Source: Natrinema amylolyticus_A (GTDB lineage: Archaea; Halobacteriota; Halobacteria; Halobacteriales; Natrialbaceae). From it: DNA of 64,000 bases. A program made the translations under genes and the position numbers. Below, in pieces: positions 45,914 through 54,637 of this stretch. Numbering within the stretch: the first letter of the stretch is position 1; each line of letters begins with the position of its first letter. Below the pieces are notes generated by a model. The model ran no database searches. It was not told where the DNA came from and saw only the letters and a list, made by a program, of their open reading frames with translations. The stretch is from positions 424,505 through 488,504 of the forward strand of contig NZ_JBHUDI010000005.1 of NCBI RefSeq assembly GCF_042678045.1, given 5' to 3'.

Positions 45914-46819
45914 TCAGTCCCCCGCACCCGTTCCCGCGCTCGGTTCGTGGTCGGTCTCGGCGACCGACTCGGCGAGGTCGCGAACCGCCTCGCGGGCGTC
46001 GCCGATGTCGGCCCCGGCGTCGGCCGCGCGCTCGAGGACGACGTCGGCCATGAGCTCTTCGGTACCGACGGCACCCGTATACCAGATCCGGTGGCCGTCG
46101 ACCTCGGCGGGCACGTCCCAGCCGAGCCGGTAGTCCTCGGTCAGCCCCATGTCTTCGGGAATGTCCTCCTGGGTGTGGTAGCCGTCGGCGATAAACAGCG
46201 GCACGACGACGATGTCGTCGCTCTCGAAGTAGTCCGTAACGTCGTCGACTTCCGGTTCCTCGTCCATGAACAGCGCTTTGACCTCGTCGAAGCGGTCGCG
46301 GTCGCGGATGCGCTCGCTGTGGTACTCGATGGCCTTCGCGGAGTTTTCGTTGCGCTCGGTCCCGTGGCCGACCACCGACAGGCCGACGCCCTCACCCACT
46401 TCCGGGTCCTCCATCGCGGTTTCGGCCCGCTGGACGATCACGTCCGTCATCGCGTCGTGGGTGCCGACCGGCCCACAGTAGTGAATGGTCTTGCCGACAT
46501 CGGCGGCCTCGAGCGTGGCCTGTGAGGCGCTGGTGCCGTCCGAATCCCACTTTTCTGGGTCCCAGTCGTCCAGGCGCAGTTCACGCGGGATGACCTGCTC
46601 GGTGAAGTAGCCCTCGCTGATAAAGAGGGGGACGACGAACACCTCGTCTGCCTCGAGCGTGCGGACCACCTCGCGGAAGTGGGGTTCTTCCTTCCAGAAC
46701 GCCTCGCGGACCTCGTCGAACGCGCCCGTCTCGCGGATCGTATCCGCGTGGGCATAGGTCGGATCCGAGGCGTCCGGATTCAGATGCGATCCGTGTGCCG
46801 CGATGACCAGCGCTTGCAT
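45914..46819 (-). CDS. cbiX: Two-domain CbiX/SirB-type sirohydrochlorin chelatase
   Basis: This 301-residue protein is made of two CbiX-like halves. The first starts IAAHGSHLNPD and has VFVVPLFISEGYFT. The second starts VVGHGTERNEN and has IVVVPLFIADGYHT. Each half keeps the active-site His after the first strand. Small archaeal CbiXS is a single half that dimerises; this is the fused long form. It probably inserts Co or Fe into sirohydrochlorin. It is first in an operon with the DR2241-like gene. Confidence 0.88.
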   Translation of the reverse strand: MQALVIAAHGSHLNPDASDPTYAHADTIRETGAFDEVREAFWKEEPHFREVVRTLEADEVFVVPLFISEGYFTEQVIPRELRLDDWDPEKWDSDGTSASQATLEAADVGKTIHYCGPVGTHDAMTDVIVQRAETAMEDPEVGEGVGLSVVGHGTERNENSAKAIEYHSERIRDRDRFDEVKALFMDEEPEVDDVTDYFESDDIVVVPLFIADGYHTQEDIPEDMGLTEDYRLGWDVPAEVDGHRIWYTGAVGTEELMADVVLERAADAGADIGDAREAVRDLAESVAETDHEPSAGTGAGD

Positions 46820-46951
46820 GGACGGCGCTTAGGATAGTACCGGTATAGGGCCTTCGCTGCCGGTCCTCGTCGCCGGGTCCGACGGTCTGACACGCGCTGC
46901 TCGAGTCCGGAGAACGCTACGTCTATTTGCGCCCAGTGACAACTCAAATCC

Positions 46952-47710
46952 GTGCAACTGGTCGGCTACGAACCGAGCGGACGGGGATCGGCCTTGCTGG
47001 TCAGCAACGGCAGCGGCGAGGTCGACAGCCGTCCGCTCACGGCCGGTGACGAGATCGCGTACACGCTCGGCGAGCGCCACTGCGCCGGAACGATCGACGA
47101 GACTGGCACGCACATCGCCTGCGACCGGCCGTCGGCCCCCTACTGCGAGTATCATACGAGCACGTGGGTCTGTGCCCGCTGTACCGGCACCTGTCTGAAA
47201 GACGAGATGGACTGTCACGAGGACCACGCCGTCTACATCGCAGCGTTCGCCCCCGACACGTTCAAGGTCGGCGTCACCAAGCTGTGGCGCCTCGAGACCC
47301 GGCTGCGCGAACAGGGAGCCGACCGCGCGGCCCACGTCCACACCGTTTCGAACGGTCGCATCGCCCGCGAACTCGAGGCCGAGATCGCAACGCGACTGGT
47401 CGACCGGGTTCGAACCGGCCCAAAGGTGGCTGCACTCGCCGCCTCGGTCGACGAAGCCGCCTGGGAGGCCGTCCTCTCGGAGTTCGACGTCGTCAATCGG
47501 TTCGACTTCGACTACGGGCTCGCCCTCGAAACCCGACCGGTCCGCGAGACGGTCGCGTCGGGGACCGTCGTCGGCGTCAAAGGCCGGCTGCTGGTCCTCG
47601 AAAACGGCGGGACGATCTACGCTGTGGACATGCGCGACCTCGTGGGCTACGACCTCGAGGAAGGCCCCACAGGTCGTGACCTGCAATCGTCGCTGGGGTC
47701 GTTCGGGTAG
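46952..47710 (+). CDS. DUF2797 family protein
   Basis: The 252-residue protein starts at GTG 46952. The central region carries several Cys/His motifs (CDRPSAPYCEYH, CARCTGTCLKDEMDCHEDHAVYIAAFAP), suggesting a zinc site. FKVGVTKLWRLETRLREQGA, reminiscent of a GIY-YIG-like region, follows. Recognised as DUF2797. The function is not known; nucleic-acid processing is a reasonable guess. It is divergent from the CbiX operon. Confidence 0.8.
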   Translation: MQLVGYEPSGRGSALLVSNGSGEVDSRPLTAGDEIAYTLGERHCAGTIDETGTHIACDRPSAPYCEYHTSTWVCARCTGTCLKDEMDCHEDHAVYIAAFAPDTFKVGVTKLWRLETRLREQGADRAAHVHTVSNGRIARELEAEIATRLVDRVRTGPKVAALAASVDEAAWEAVLSEFDVVNRFDFDYGLALETRPVRETVASGTVVGVKGRLLVLENGGTIYAVDMRDLVGYDLEEGPTGRDLQSSLGSFG

Positions 47711-47816
47711 TTCCTGTTCACAGCTGGTGCACCATCTCGTCGCCTGCCAGCACCCGAGCTATCGAAGCATTCGAGACATGGCAATCCTTTTCCCCGCCGC
47801 AGCAGAATCCGATGGT

Positions 47817-48185
47817 ATGACGGACGAAAACGATTCCCCCGACGGAGACGCAGGCGACGACAGCGAGGAAAAGTCCTTCCGCGAGCGGGTCGAAGAGATC
47901 CGCGAGAAGCGCGCCGAAGAGGGTGAAGGCGAAGGCGACGCCCCCGAAAGCCCGTTCGGCGGCGGCGGTGGCGGCCCTGGCGGCATGGGTGGCGGCAATC
48001 CGTTCGCCCAGATGATGGGCGGCATGATGGGCGGCGGTCCCGGCGCTGGTCCCGGTGGGCCCGGCGCTGGCGGCCAGGACGAGAGCAACGAGGAACTCGT
48101 CCGCGAAGTCCGACAGCTCCGCGACGAGATGCGCGACCAGACCCGCGCGCTCAAGCGCATCGCTGACGCGCTCGAAGACCAGTAA
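47817..48185 (+). CDS. Acidic Gly/Met-rich small protein
   Basis: This is a 122-residue protein from ATG 47817. It has an acidic N-terminus with a short Glu/Arg helix (FRERVEEIREKRAEEG), a central Gly/Pro/Met-rich linker (NPFAQMMGGMMGGG) and a C-terminal helix (LVREVRQLRDEMRDQTRALKRIADAL) that could form a coiled coil. It is conserved in style among haloarchaea; the function is unknown. Confidence 0.65.
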   Translation: MTDENDSPDGDAGDDSEEKSFRERVEEIREKRAEEGEGEGDAPESPFGGGGGGPGGMGGGNPFAQMMGGMMGGGPGAGPGGPGAGGQDESNEELVREVRQLRDEMRDQTRALKRIADALEDQ

Positions 48186-48264
48186 AATTCAGCGTCCCGT
48201 TTTCGCCGCTCATCTACTCCGACGAGCGATGTCTCTCTCGCACAAGAAAGACGACGTGAGTTGC

Positions 48265-50043
48265 TTACTGCCTCACTCGGAGCCGGTCCCGATCGTCGTA
48301 GCGGAAGCCGGCGTCTTCGAAGGCCGCTCGAGCCTCGCGGACGTTCACCTCGCCGTCGGCGCCCAAAAACGGCGTTTCGGGGTCACGTCCGTCCCACGCG
48401 AGAGTGTCGGGAACCCAGTCCTCGGTGACTGGCGTCGCGATCGGTCGGGCGTACCCGTGAAATACGTTCTCGACCAGCCACTCCTTGTCGATCAACCGCG
48501 CGATGACCTGCCGGAATCGAGGGTTGCCAAGCGGTGCTTTCCGTGTGTTGAACCCGAGGAAGTAAAACATCCACGGCGTCGACGTGAACACCTGTCGGCC
48601 GCTCGACGTCTCGACACCGTCGACGAGTTCCGTATCGAGTGGAGCACTCGTGACGTCAGCAGCGTCGTTTACGACGGCCTGTATCGCCGTCTCCTGACTC
48701 GGTGGGATGTCGATCGAAACCTCGTCGACGGTCGGTTCCGGCAGGTCGACGCCAGCGCGCCGCGTAAAATGCTCGTCGAACCGCTCGAGGACGAGTCGGC
48801 TGTCCTCGGTTCGGCTTCCGAATTGGTAGGGACCGCTTCCGACCGGCGGAACGTTGTTCGTGGCGACCGCTGTCGGGGTGCCCTGAGCGAGGGCACCATT
48901 CCCCAGTCCCCCCCCAGTGTCGGACCGATCGCGCCAGATATGGGCGGGCAGTATCGGGACGAGCAGCGCGCGTTCACCGGCCGCATGCCCCGCATCGATT
49001 TCTATCTCGAGGCGATCGCGATTCCGAATGCTGATCGCCTCGACGGCGTCGACCTGTCCGCGAAACCGGGGTGCGGGCGTCTCACCCTCATCATCGCCGC
49101 TGGACATGTCCGCGAGGAACTCATACGTGAACGTGACGTCGGCGGCGGTCACCGGCTCGTCGTCGTGAAACACACACCCGTTTCGGAGACGCACGTCGAG
49201 CACCGCCCCGTCCCACTCCCACGACTCCGCGAGCCACGGCGTGAGCTCCCCGGTTCCGTTGTCGGTTGCCAACGAGTCATAGAGTAACTCGGTGAACGTA
49301 CCGCGGCCGCGATAGTCGGCCATGAGCGGATTGAGGTTTTCCGTCGGCCGCCCATCCGTGTGGACGGCACGCAGCGTCTCGACGTCCGCTGCAGGTTCGA
49401 GCCCGAGATAGCCGCTGCGGGTCGCGAGGTGTCCGTCGGTCCAGTCGGCAAACCGGTCCGTGTTGGCGACGCGGTACTCGTCGGGCATACAGATCGGGAC
49501 GAACGGTTGTTCGCGCGCAATCGCCTCGAGCATGTTCGTGACGGCGTCGCGGCGGTCCGTCTCGGTGGCGTGGCGTTGCTTCTCGAGAAGGTCGTCGACG
49601 TCAAGATTGGAGTAGCCGAAGGGGTTCTGCCAGCCCGATTCGTCGGTATACTGCGAGTGCAACGCCTCGTAGAGGAAGTCGGGATCAGTTGCGCCCGGAT
49701 GGCGGCCGACACAGATGTCGAACTCGTGGTCGTATAGTACTGCCCGGTGGAAGTCGACACCAGAGCGCATCTCGAACGAGATGTCGATCCCGACCGCTTT
49801 GAGGGCTTCCTCGAGTCGCCGGGCGATCCGAGTGCTTTCTCTGTCGCTTTCGGCAGGAGGGGTGGTGATCGTCAGCGAGAGTTGGTCGACGTTCTGTTGT
49901 GTAATGAGATCCTGGAGTCGGCTCATACAACCGCTGGTCGAGACTGTTAGACCAGCCGTCGCTGCCAGCGCGGCCCGACGACTGAGACCGGTGCCGTCGG
50001 TAGCAGTGCTGGTTTGTTCTGGGGCAGCCTGTCCTCCGTTCAT
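48265..50043 (-). CDS. Tat-exported solute-binding lipoprotein, family 5, apparently circularly permuted (copy 1)
   Basis: This is a 592-residue protein. SRRAALAATAG (21-31) and the lipobox STSGC (Cys39) mark a Tat lipoprotein signal. Residues about 54-201 (LSLTITTPPAESDRES ... DPDFLYEALHS ... VANTDRFADW) look like the C-terminal part of a peptide/nickel-binding protein. From about 218 the usual N-terminal order begins (LNPLMADY, LLYDSLAT, LTPWLAESWEW, FHDDEPVTAADV). The chain ends with the AREAFEDAGF-type segment (VREARAAFEDAGFRYDDRDRL) that normally precedes the block found at its N-terminus. No permease or ATPase is adjacent. It shares promoter and layout with the gene at 51022-52806. Confidence 0.85.
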   Translation of the reverse strand: MNGGQAAPEQTSTATDGTGLSRRAALAATAGLTVSTSGCMSRLQDLITQQNVDQLSLTITTPPAESDRESTRIARRLEEALKAVGIDISFEMRSGVDFHRAVLYDHEFDICVGRHPGATDPDFLYEALHSQYTDESGWQNPFGYSNLDVDDLLEKQRHATETDRRDAVTNMLEAIAREQPFVPICMPDEYRVANTDRFADWTDGHLATRSGYLGLEPAADVETLRAVHTDGRPTENLNPLMADYRGRGTFTELLYDSLATDNGTGELTPWLAESWEWDGAVLDVRLRNGCVFHDDEPVTAADVTFTYEFLADMSSGDDEGETPAPRFRGQVDAVEAISIRNRDRLEIEIDAGHAAGERALLVPILPAHIWRDRSDTGGGLGNGALAQGTPTAVATNNVPPVGSGPYQFGSRTEDSRLVLERFDEHFTRRAGVDLPEPTVDEVSIDIPPSQETAIQAVVNDAADVTSAPLDTELVDGVETSSGRQVFTSTPWMFYFLGFNTRKAPLGNPRFRQVIARLIDKEWLVENVFHGYARPIATPVTEDWVPDTLAWDGRDPETPFLGADGEVNVREARAAFEDAGFRYDDRDRLRVRQ

Positions 50044-50072
50044 GTTGCCAGTTTACCATGGTTGGGCGCCAG

Positions 50073-50086
50073 GATATAACAGTATT
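50073..50086 (-). promoter_or_regulatory. Promoter motif of binding-protein copy 1
   Basis: GATATAACAGTATT (plus-strand reading) ends its TATA-like core 30 nt before the start codon at 50043. Nearly the same motif, GATATAACAATATT, stands at the same 30-nt distance before the paralogue at 52836-52849. Conserved spacing supports a shared promoter and joint control. Confidence 0.6.
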
Positions 50087-50164
50087 ATGTTCGGAGGTGG
50101 GCCCAGATCGTCCGTGATGCTGTGCTTCGGTTACGGTACATGCCGTCACCGAAAAACCGATCGT

Positions 50165-51016
50165 TCACTCCTGTTTCTGCGGCCAGGGTAACCGATTGGC
50201 GACCTGTTCTGAAAGCTCCGCGACCGACCAGCGGTCGACGAGTCGATCCGAAAGGACAACACAGGTCGCTGCGAGTATCACGCCCGCGGTGACATCGAGT
50301 CCCCAGTGGATGCCGAGGTACATCGTCGAAATCGCGACGCTTACCGCCAAGACGATTGCGACGGGGAACCACTTCGGAAACTCCGATCGTGTCTCCCATG
50401 CGAACGCCGCGACGGTCGCCGACAGCGAGGTGTGAAGCGACGGGAAAACGTTAGTGCTGGCGTTGACCTCGCGTGTGAGCCACTGATATTGAGGGTGAGT
50501 TTCATACAGCATCCGACCCGTGAGTTCGGCGGACAACCAGTTCCGAGGGCCGTATGCAATAACGAGAATATAGAGGACGAGACCGATCGCGTAGTTAAGC
50601 GCATACGCCGTCAACAGCCGCCGGAAGATACGGGTATCGGAGAGCGTAAAGTACGCGATGACCGGAAATATAAGCAGGAACGTATAGCCATAGACATAAA
50701 TAGCCGAGAAGTACGCTGTTATTTCCGGTGTCTGGATCGACTGGAAGATCAGTACGAACTCTCCTTCGATTTCCCAAAAGGTCCCGGTGAGGTGGACCCC
50801 GATTTGTTGCGACAGCTCCGGTGCGGTCTGTCTGGCGACTCGGTTGATCAGCAATACGGTGATCAACACGGCGATCACCGGGCCAGCGATCCTGAGGCGG
50901 TTTCGCCACTCCGAACGCGTCCGAGCGAGGCGCTCACGGCCGATGAACACGACGACTGACACCGGCACCAGAATCGTGATTACGAGGGCAAGCTGTGTCA
51001 GTACCTCGGCGAGCAT
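50165..51016 (-). CDS. PAP2-family membrane phosphatase (Aur1/inositol-phosphoceramide-synthase-like)
   Basis: The 283-residue protein has about seven membrane helices. The PAP2 active-site parts are present: YGPRNW (about 155-160), FPSLHTS (about 192-198, motif 2) and YLGIHWGLDVTAG (about 233-245, motif 3 with His and Asp). Relatives hydrolyse or transfer lipid phosphates at the outer membrane face. It starts 5 nt after the second solute-binding gene, so it is in that operon. The gene is more AT-rich than its surroundings. Its substrate is unknown. Confidence 0.85.
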   Translation of the reverse strand: MLAEVLTQLALVITILVPVSVVVFIGRERLARTRSEWRNRLRIAGPVIAVLITVLLINRVARQTAPELSQQIGVHLTGTFWEIEGEFVLIFQSIQTPEITAYFSAIYVYGYTFLLIFPVIAYFTLSDTRIFRRLLTAYALNYAIGLVLYILVIAYGPRNWLSAELTGRMLYETHPQYQWLTREVNASTNVFPSLHTSLSATVAAFAWETRSEFPKWFPVAIVLAVSVAISTMYLGIHWGLDVTAGVILAATCVVLSDRLVDRWSVAELSEQVANRLPWPQKQE

Positions 51017-51021
51017 CGCTT

Positions 51022-52806
51022 CTAGTAACCTCCAAGCAAGCGACCGTTATCATCGTACCGGAACCCAGCCGTCTCGAACGCCGCTTTCGCCGCATCCACG
51101 TTGAGTTCGCCGTTCGACCCGAGGAACGGTGTCACTGGGTCCTCGCCGTCCCACGTGAGCCGTTCAGGGACCCACTCCTCGGTGACCGGCGTCGCGGTTG
51201 GGGTTGCGTGCCCATAGAATGCATCGTCGACGATGGCTTGCTTGGGGAGCAGTTGCGAGACTGCACGGCGGAAATGGGTGTTGCTGAAGGGCGCGTTGCG
51301 GACGTTGAATCCGAGATGGTAGAACGTTTGCGAGCGCTCGTCCAACTGTTCGATGTTCTGAACATTAGGGATGGCATCTAGCGTGTTGGTGTCGAGTTCC
51401 GACGCCGTCAGGTCTGCGTTACCATCGACTACCTGTCTAATCGCCGTCTCACTGTTGGGTGCGACATCGAAGCGAAGTTCCTCAACGGATGGACCGGGAA
51501 GTTCGACGTCATCCCGAAGCGTGAAGTGATCGTCGAATCGTGTAAAGTGGAGATAGTCGTCCTTGACCCGATCCTCGAACTGAAACGGCCCGCTGCCGAT
51601 CGGCGGAATATGATCTCCCGTAACGGCGATCCATCGGCCTTGTGAAGCCATGAACTCGCCGTTGGCTGCCCGCTGGTCTACCAGATCACGCCAGAAGTGC
51701 TTTGGCAGGATCGGCACGGTAAGCGCCCGTTTGCCGACCGCTCGACTCCCTGATATCGAGAGTGTCAGTTCGTACTCGCTGTCGACGGTAACCTGATCGA
51801 CCACGTCGACGTGGCTCTGATACCGCGGCGCCGGCGAGGGTGTCGGCGCTCGTCCGAGCGACGTGTCCTTGATGAATCGGTAAGTGAAGGCGACGTCCTC
51901 GGCAGTCAGCCGTTCGCCGTCGTGGAACTGACAGTCCTCGTGGAGCGTGACCGTCGCGGTCAGCGTCGGTTCCTGTTCGTCGCTTGTGGTTTCCTCCGTC
52001 CACGTCACGTCCGTAGCGAGCCACGGCTGTACCTCACCCTCGTGGACAGTCGCCAGTGAATCGTAGAGCAGCCGGATCGTCGTGTCCCGCTCTCGCATCG
52101 TCGCCGCCAGCGGATTGAGGTTGCTCGTCGCACGGGAATCCGTTTTGAGCGCCTGCAACTGCTCGACGCCGTCGGCCGGCTCGAGCCCGAGGTAGCCGTG
52201 TCGGCTCGTGAGATCAGTTTCGTCCCAGCCGTCGAAGCGATCCGTATTGGCGACACGATATTCGTCGGGATGACAGATCGGTTCGAAGGGCTTGGACTCC
52301 GCCAGTGCCGTCAGGACCGACTGAACGAGTCGTTTCCGTTGCTCACCGTCAACTCGCCGCTGGTCTTCCAGGAGCGTATCGAAGGCCATGTTGGTGAGCC
52401 CAAAGGGATTTTGCCAGCCGGCTTCGGTGGCGAACGAGGAGTGAAGCATCTCATAGAGAAAATCGGGATCGTATCCAGCAGGGTGATGGCCGACGTAGAG
52501 ATCGAAATCGTGGTCGATTAGCACCGATTTCAGTAGCTGCGATGGCGATCGCATCTCGATCGAAACATCGACCCCGACCCGTTTGAGATTCGTCTCGAGC
52601 CGCCGGGCGATCCCGACGCTCTGCCTGTCTGCTTCCGCCGGCAGCGTGGTAATCGACAGCGACAGTTGCTCGGTCGCGGCCGAATCGACCACGCTCCGCA
52701 CACGGTCGATACAACCGCTTGTCGTGAGTGCAGCCCCCGCTGCGCCGGCAGCCAAAAACGACCGGCGGCTGACACCGGTGTCAGGGGGTATGGGGTCCCA
52801 ATTCAT
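51022..52806 (-). CDS. Tat-exported solute-binding lipoprotein, family 5, apparently circularly permuted (copy 2)
   Basis: This 594-residue paralogue of the gene at 48265-50043 has SRRSFLAAGAAG (13-24) and lipobox TTSGC (Cys32). Residues about 47-195 correspond to the usual C-terminal block (LSLSITTLPAEADRQS, FDLYVGHHPAGYDPDFLYEM, VANTDRFDGW). From about 213 the usual N-terminal order begins (LNPLAA, LLYDSLAT, VQPWLATDVTW, FHDGERLTAEDV, GSGPFQFE, RRAVSQLLPKQAIVDDAFYG). The chain ends NVDAAKAAFETAGFRYDDNG. I chose the ATG at 52806, preceded by a GGAGGTG ribosome-binding sequence. It is first in an operon with the PAP2 gene. The ligand may be a peptide or other amphipathic molecule. Confidence 0.86.
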   Translation of the reverse strand: MNWDPIPPDTGVSRRSFLAAGAAGAALTTSGCIDRVRSVVDSAATEQLSLSITTLPAEADRQSVGIARRLETNLKRVGVDVSIEMRSPSQLLKSVLIDHDFDLYVGHHPAGYDPDFLYEMLHSSFATEAGWQNPFGLTNMAFDTLLEDQRRVDGEQRKRLVQSVLTALAESKPFEPICHPDEYRVANTDRFDGWDETDLTSRHGYLGLEPADGVEQLQALKTDSRATSNLNPLAATMRERDTTIRLLYDSLATVHEGEVQPWLATDVTWTEETTSDEQEPTLTATVTLHEDCQFHDGERLTAEDVAFTYRFIKDTSLGRAPTPSPAPRYQSHVDVVDQVTVDSEYELTLSISGSRAVGKRALTVPILPKHFWRDLVDQRAANGEFMASQGRWIAVTGDHIPPIGSGPFQFEDRVKDDYLHFTRFDDHFTLRDDVELPGPSVEELRFDVAPNSETAIRQVVDGNADLTASELDTNTLDAIPNVQNIEQLDERSQTFYHLGFNVRNAPFSNTHFRRAVSQLLPKQAIVDDAFYGHATPTATPVTEEWVPERLTWDGEDPVTPFLGSNGELNVDAAKAAFETAGFRYDDNGRLLGGY

Positions 52807-52835
52807 GTCGTTATAGAGCACCTCCTATCATTTAC

Positions 52836-52866
52836 GATATAACAATATTGCGTACTCTAACGCAAT
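52836..52866 (-). promoter_or_regulatory. Promoter and operator-like inverted repeat of binding-protein copy 2
   Basis: GATATAACAATATT (52836-52849, plus reading) is the shared promoter motif, 30 nt before the start codon. Overlapping it on the upstream side, ATTGCGT (52847-52853) and ACGCAAT (52860-52866) form a perfect 7-bp inverted repeat with a 6-nt spacer. This could bind a dimeric regulator. No regulator gene is adjacent. Confidence 0.55.
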
Positions 52867-53020
52867 ACGTGTCACACTAAAGAATCTTTTCACTCTGAGA
52901 GATAGTTTCTTCAAGTGAATAATTTGCGTGGTGTTATCTAGCACAGAAGATAGCTATCCGCTGGAGACCCAAGCCGGTTCGGAGCGCAACATCAATAGGC
53001 GCACCGACGAAACGAGGGGT

Positions 53021-53299
53021 ATGGACATTGCTGCCGAACGGATCGAGCGGCTTCACGACCTCGCTCGAGCGGCGGCAGCGGACGGCGAGGCCGACCGGGC
53101 TCGCTACTACGTCCGACTTGCGCGGCGGGTCGCAGAGCGAAACCGGCTCACGCTGCCGCGATCGTTTCGTCGATTTACGTGCGACGAGTGTGATGCGTAT
53201 CTCCGGCCGGGAGACAACGCTCGCGTCAGATTGCAAGACGGCCACGTCGTCATCACCTGCGAGTGCGGTGCCCATGCGAGATATCCCTACGACGACTGA
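53021..53299 (+). CDS. rnp4: Ribonuclease P protein component 4 (Rpp21/Rnp4)
   Basis: The 92-residue protein has an N-terminal helical part (AAERIERLHDLARAAAADGEADRARYYVRLARRVAERNRL), then a zinc ribbon (CDECDAYLRPGDNARVRLQDGHVVITCECG). This is the Rpp21 layout, with four Zn cysteines. It helps archaeal RNase P process tRNA 5' ends. I chose the ATG at 53021. It is followed by YhbY and MscS genes in the same direction. Confidence 0.93.
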   Translation: MDIAAERIERLHDLARAAAADGEADRARYYVRLARRVAERNRLTLPRSFRRFTCDECDAYLRPGDNARVRLQDGHVVITCECGAHARYPYDD

Positions 53300-53462
53300 T
53301 ACGGACGCCTGTCAGTGGGTCCCGGCACATCTGCGTGACGGTGCGAGTGCGGCAGGAACCCGTGACAGTAGACCATATGACTGTTGGCCGGCAGTATCGA
53401 TCTATTTGCTCGACGTGCCGTATCGGGAAGATTGAAACCGCTTCGCTCTCTTAGAGGGGGAT

Positions 53463-53711
53463 ATGGACACTCAGGAACGCAAGCGCCGTGCACACGATCT
53501 CGACGTCACCGTCTGGGTTGGGAAAAGCGGCGTCGACGCCGTCGTCGACGAACTCGACGACCAGCTGACCGATAGAGACCTCGTAAAGGTAAAATTCCTG
53601 CGGGCCGCCCGTGCCGGCAGTTCGACCGACGAGAAGGCGGCCGACCTCGCCGAGCGTGTCAACGCTGACCTTGTCGACACGCGCGGCCACACCGCAGTGT
53701 TGCATCGATGA
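53463..53711 (+). CDS. YhbY/CRM-domain RNA-binding protein
   Basis: This 82-residue protein is a single CRM domain. The segment TVWVGKSGVDAVVDELDDQLTDRDLVKVKFLR matches the YhbY family (GKxG loop, then the VK-x-K strand). In bacteria YhbY binds pre-50S particles; a ribosome or RNA role fits the neighbouring rnp4. It overlaps mscS by 4 nt (ATGA). Confidence 0.9.
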   Translation: MDTQERKRRAHDLDVTVWVGKSGVDAVVDELDDQLTDRDLVKVKFLRAARAGSSTDEKAADLAERVNADLVDTRGHTAVLHR

Positions 53712-54637
53712 ATGGTTCCGTGGCCCCGCTCCAAAACGGGACTATGGACCTCGGCCCGATCGGCAACGCCCTCGAGGACGCAGGACTGACTGCGGCACAG
53801 GCCAGTACTGCGGAAGGCGCGATCAAGTTCGTCGTCGCGCTCGCCGTGATCTGGGTAGTCGGTCGGCTGGTGCTCGTGCCGCTGGTCGAGCGAGCCCTCG
53901 ACAGGCGCGAACTCGACGAGCACGCCAAGAACCCACTGTTGTTGGTCACGCGCTTTGGCGTCGCCTTTCTCGCGCTCTCGGTCGCCTTCGGCTTCGCCGG
54001 GTTCGGGAACTTCCTCGTCTCGATGGCCGGCATCGCTGCGGCCGGCGCGCTCGCGATCGGGCTGGCGATGCAGAACGTGATCTCGAATTTCGTGGCCGGA
54101 GTCTTCATCTACACGGACAAACCGTTCCGCATCGGCGACTGGATCGAGTGGGACGATGGGACGTATTCGGGCGTCGTCGAGGACATCAGCCTCCGCGTGA
54201 CCCGCGTGCGAACGTTCGACAACGAACTGTTGACGGTGCCGAACTCGGCGCTCACCGAAAACGTCCTCAAAAATCCCGTCGATGCCGACAAACTCCGGCT
54301 GAAGTTCGTCTTCGGGATCGGCTACGACGATGACATCCAACAGGCGACCGACATCATCGTCGCGGAGGCCGAACGCCACCCCGACATCATGGACGACCCC
54401 GCCCCTTCGGTCCGACTGACCGAACTCGGCTCGTCCGATGTCGGCCTCCAGTCGCGCTTCTGGATCGCAAACCCATCTCGCGCTGACTTCGTCCGCATCC
54501 GCGGCGAGTACGTCACCGCCGTCAAACAGCGCTTCGACGAGGAAGGGATCGACATCCCCTACCCCGTCCGCACGCTCGAGGGCGGTCTCCACCTCGAGAG
54601 CGGCAGCGGCCAGAGCGTCGTCCAACCGGCCGAATAA
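53708..54637 (+). CDS. MscS-family mechanosensitive channel
   Basis: The 309-residue protein has three N-terminal membrane helices (about 38-60, 76-98 and 103-128). The third is the Gly/Ala-rich pore helix with AGALAIGLAMQNVISNFVAG. The MscS beta domain follows (FRIGDWIEWDDGTYSGVVEDISLRVTRVRTFDNELLTVPNSAL) and then the C-terminal cytoplasmic domain. It releases solutes on hypo-osmotic shock. It is translationally coupled to YhbY by an ATGA overlap. Confidence 0.93.
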   Translation: MNGSVAPLQNGTMDLGPIGNALEDAGLTAAQASTAEGAIKFVVALAVIWVVGRLVLVPLVERALDRRELDEHAKNPLLLVTRFGVAFLALSVAFGFAGFGNFLVSMAGIAAAGALAIGLAMQNVISNFVAGVFIYTDKPFRIGDWIEWDDGTYSGVVEDISLRVTRVRTFDNELLTVPNSALTENVLKNPVDADKLRLKFVFGIGYDDDIQQATDIIVAEAERHPDIMDDPAPSVRLTELGSSDVGLQSRFWIANPSRADFVRIRGEYVTAVKQRFDEEGIDIPYPVRTLEGGLHLESGSGQSVVQPAE

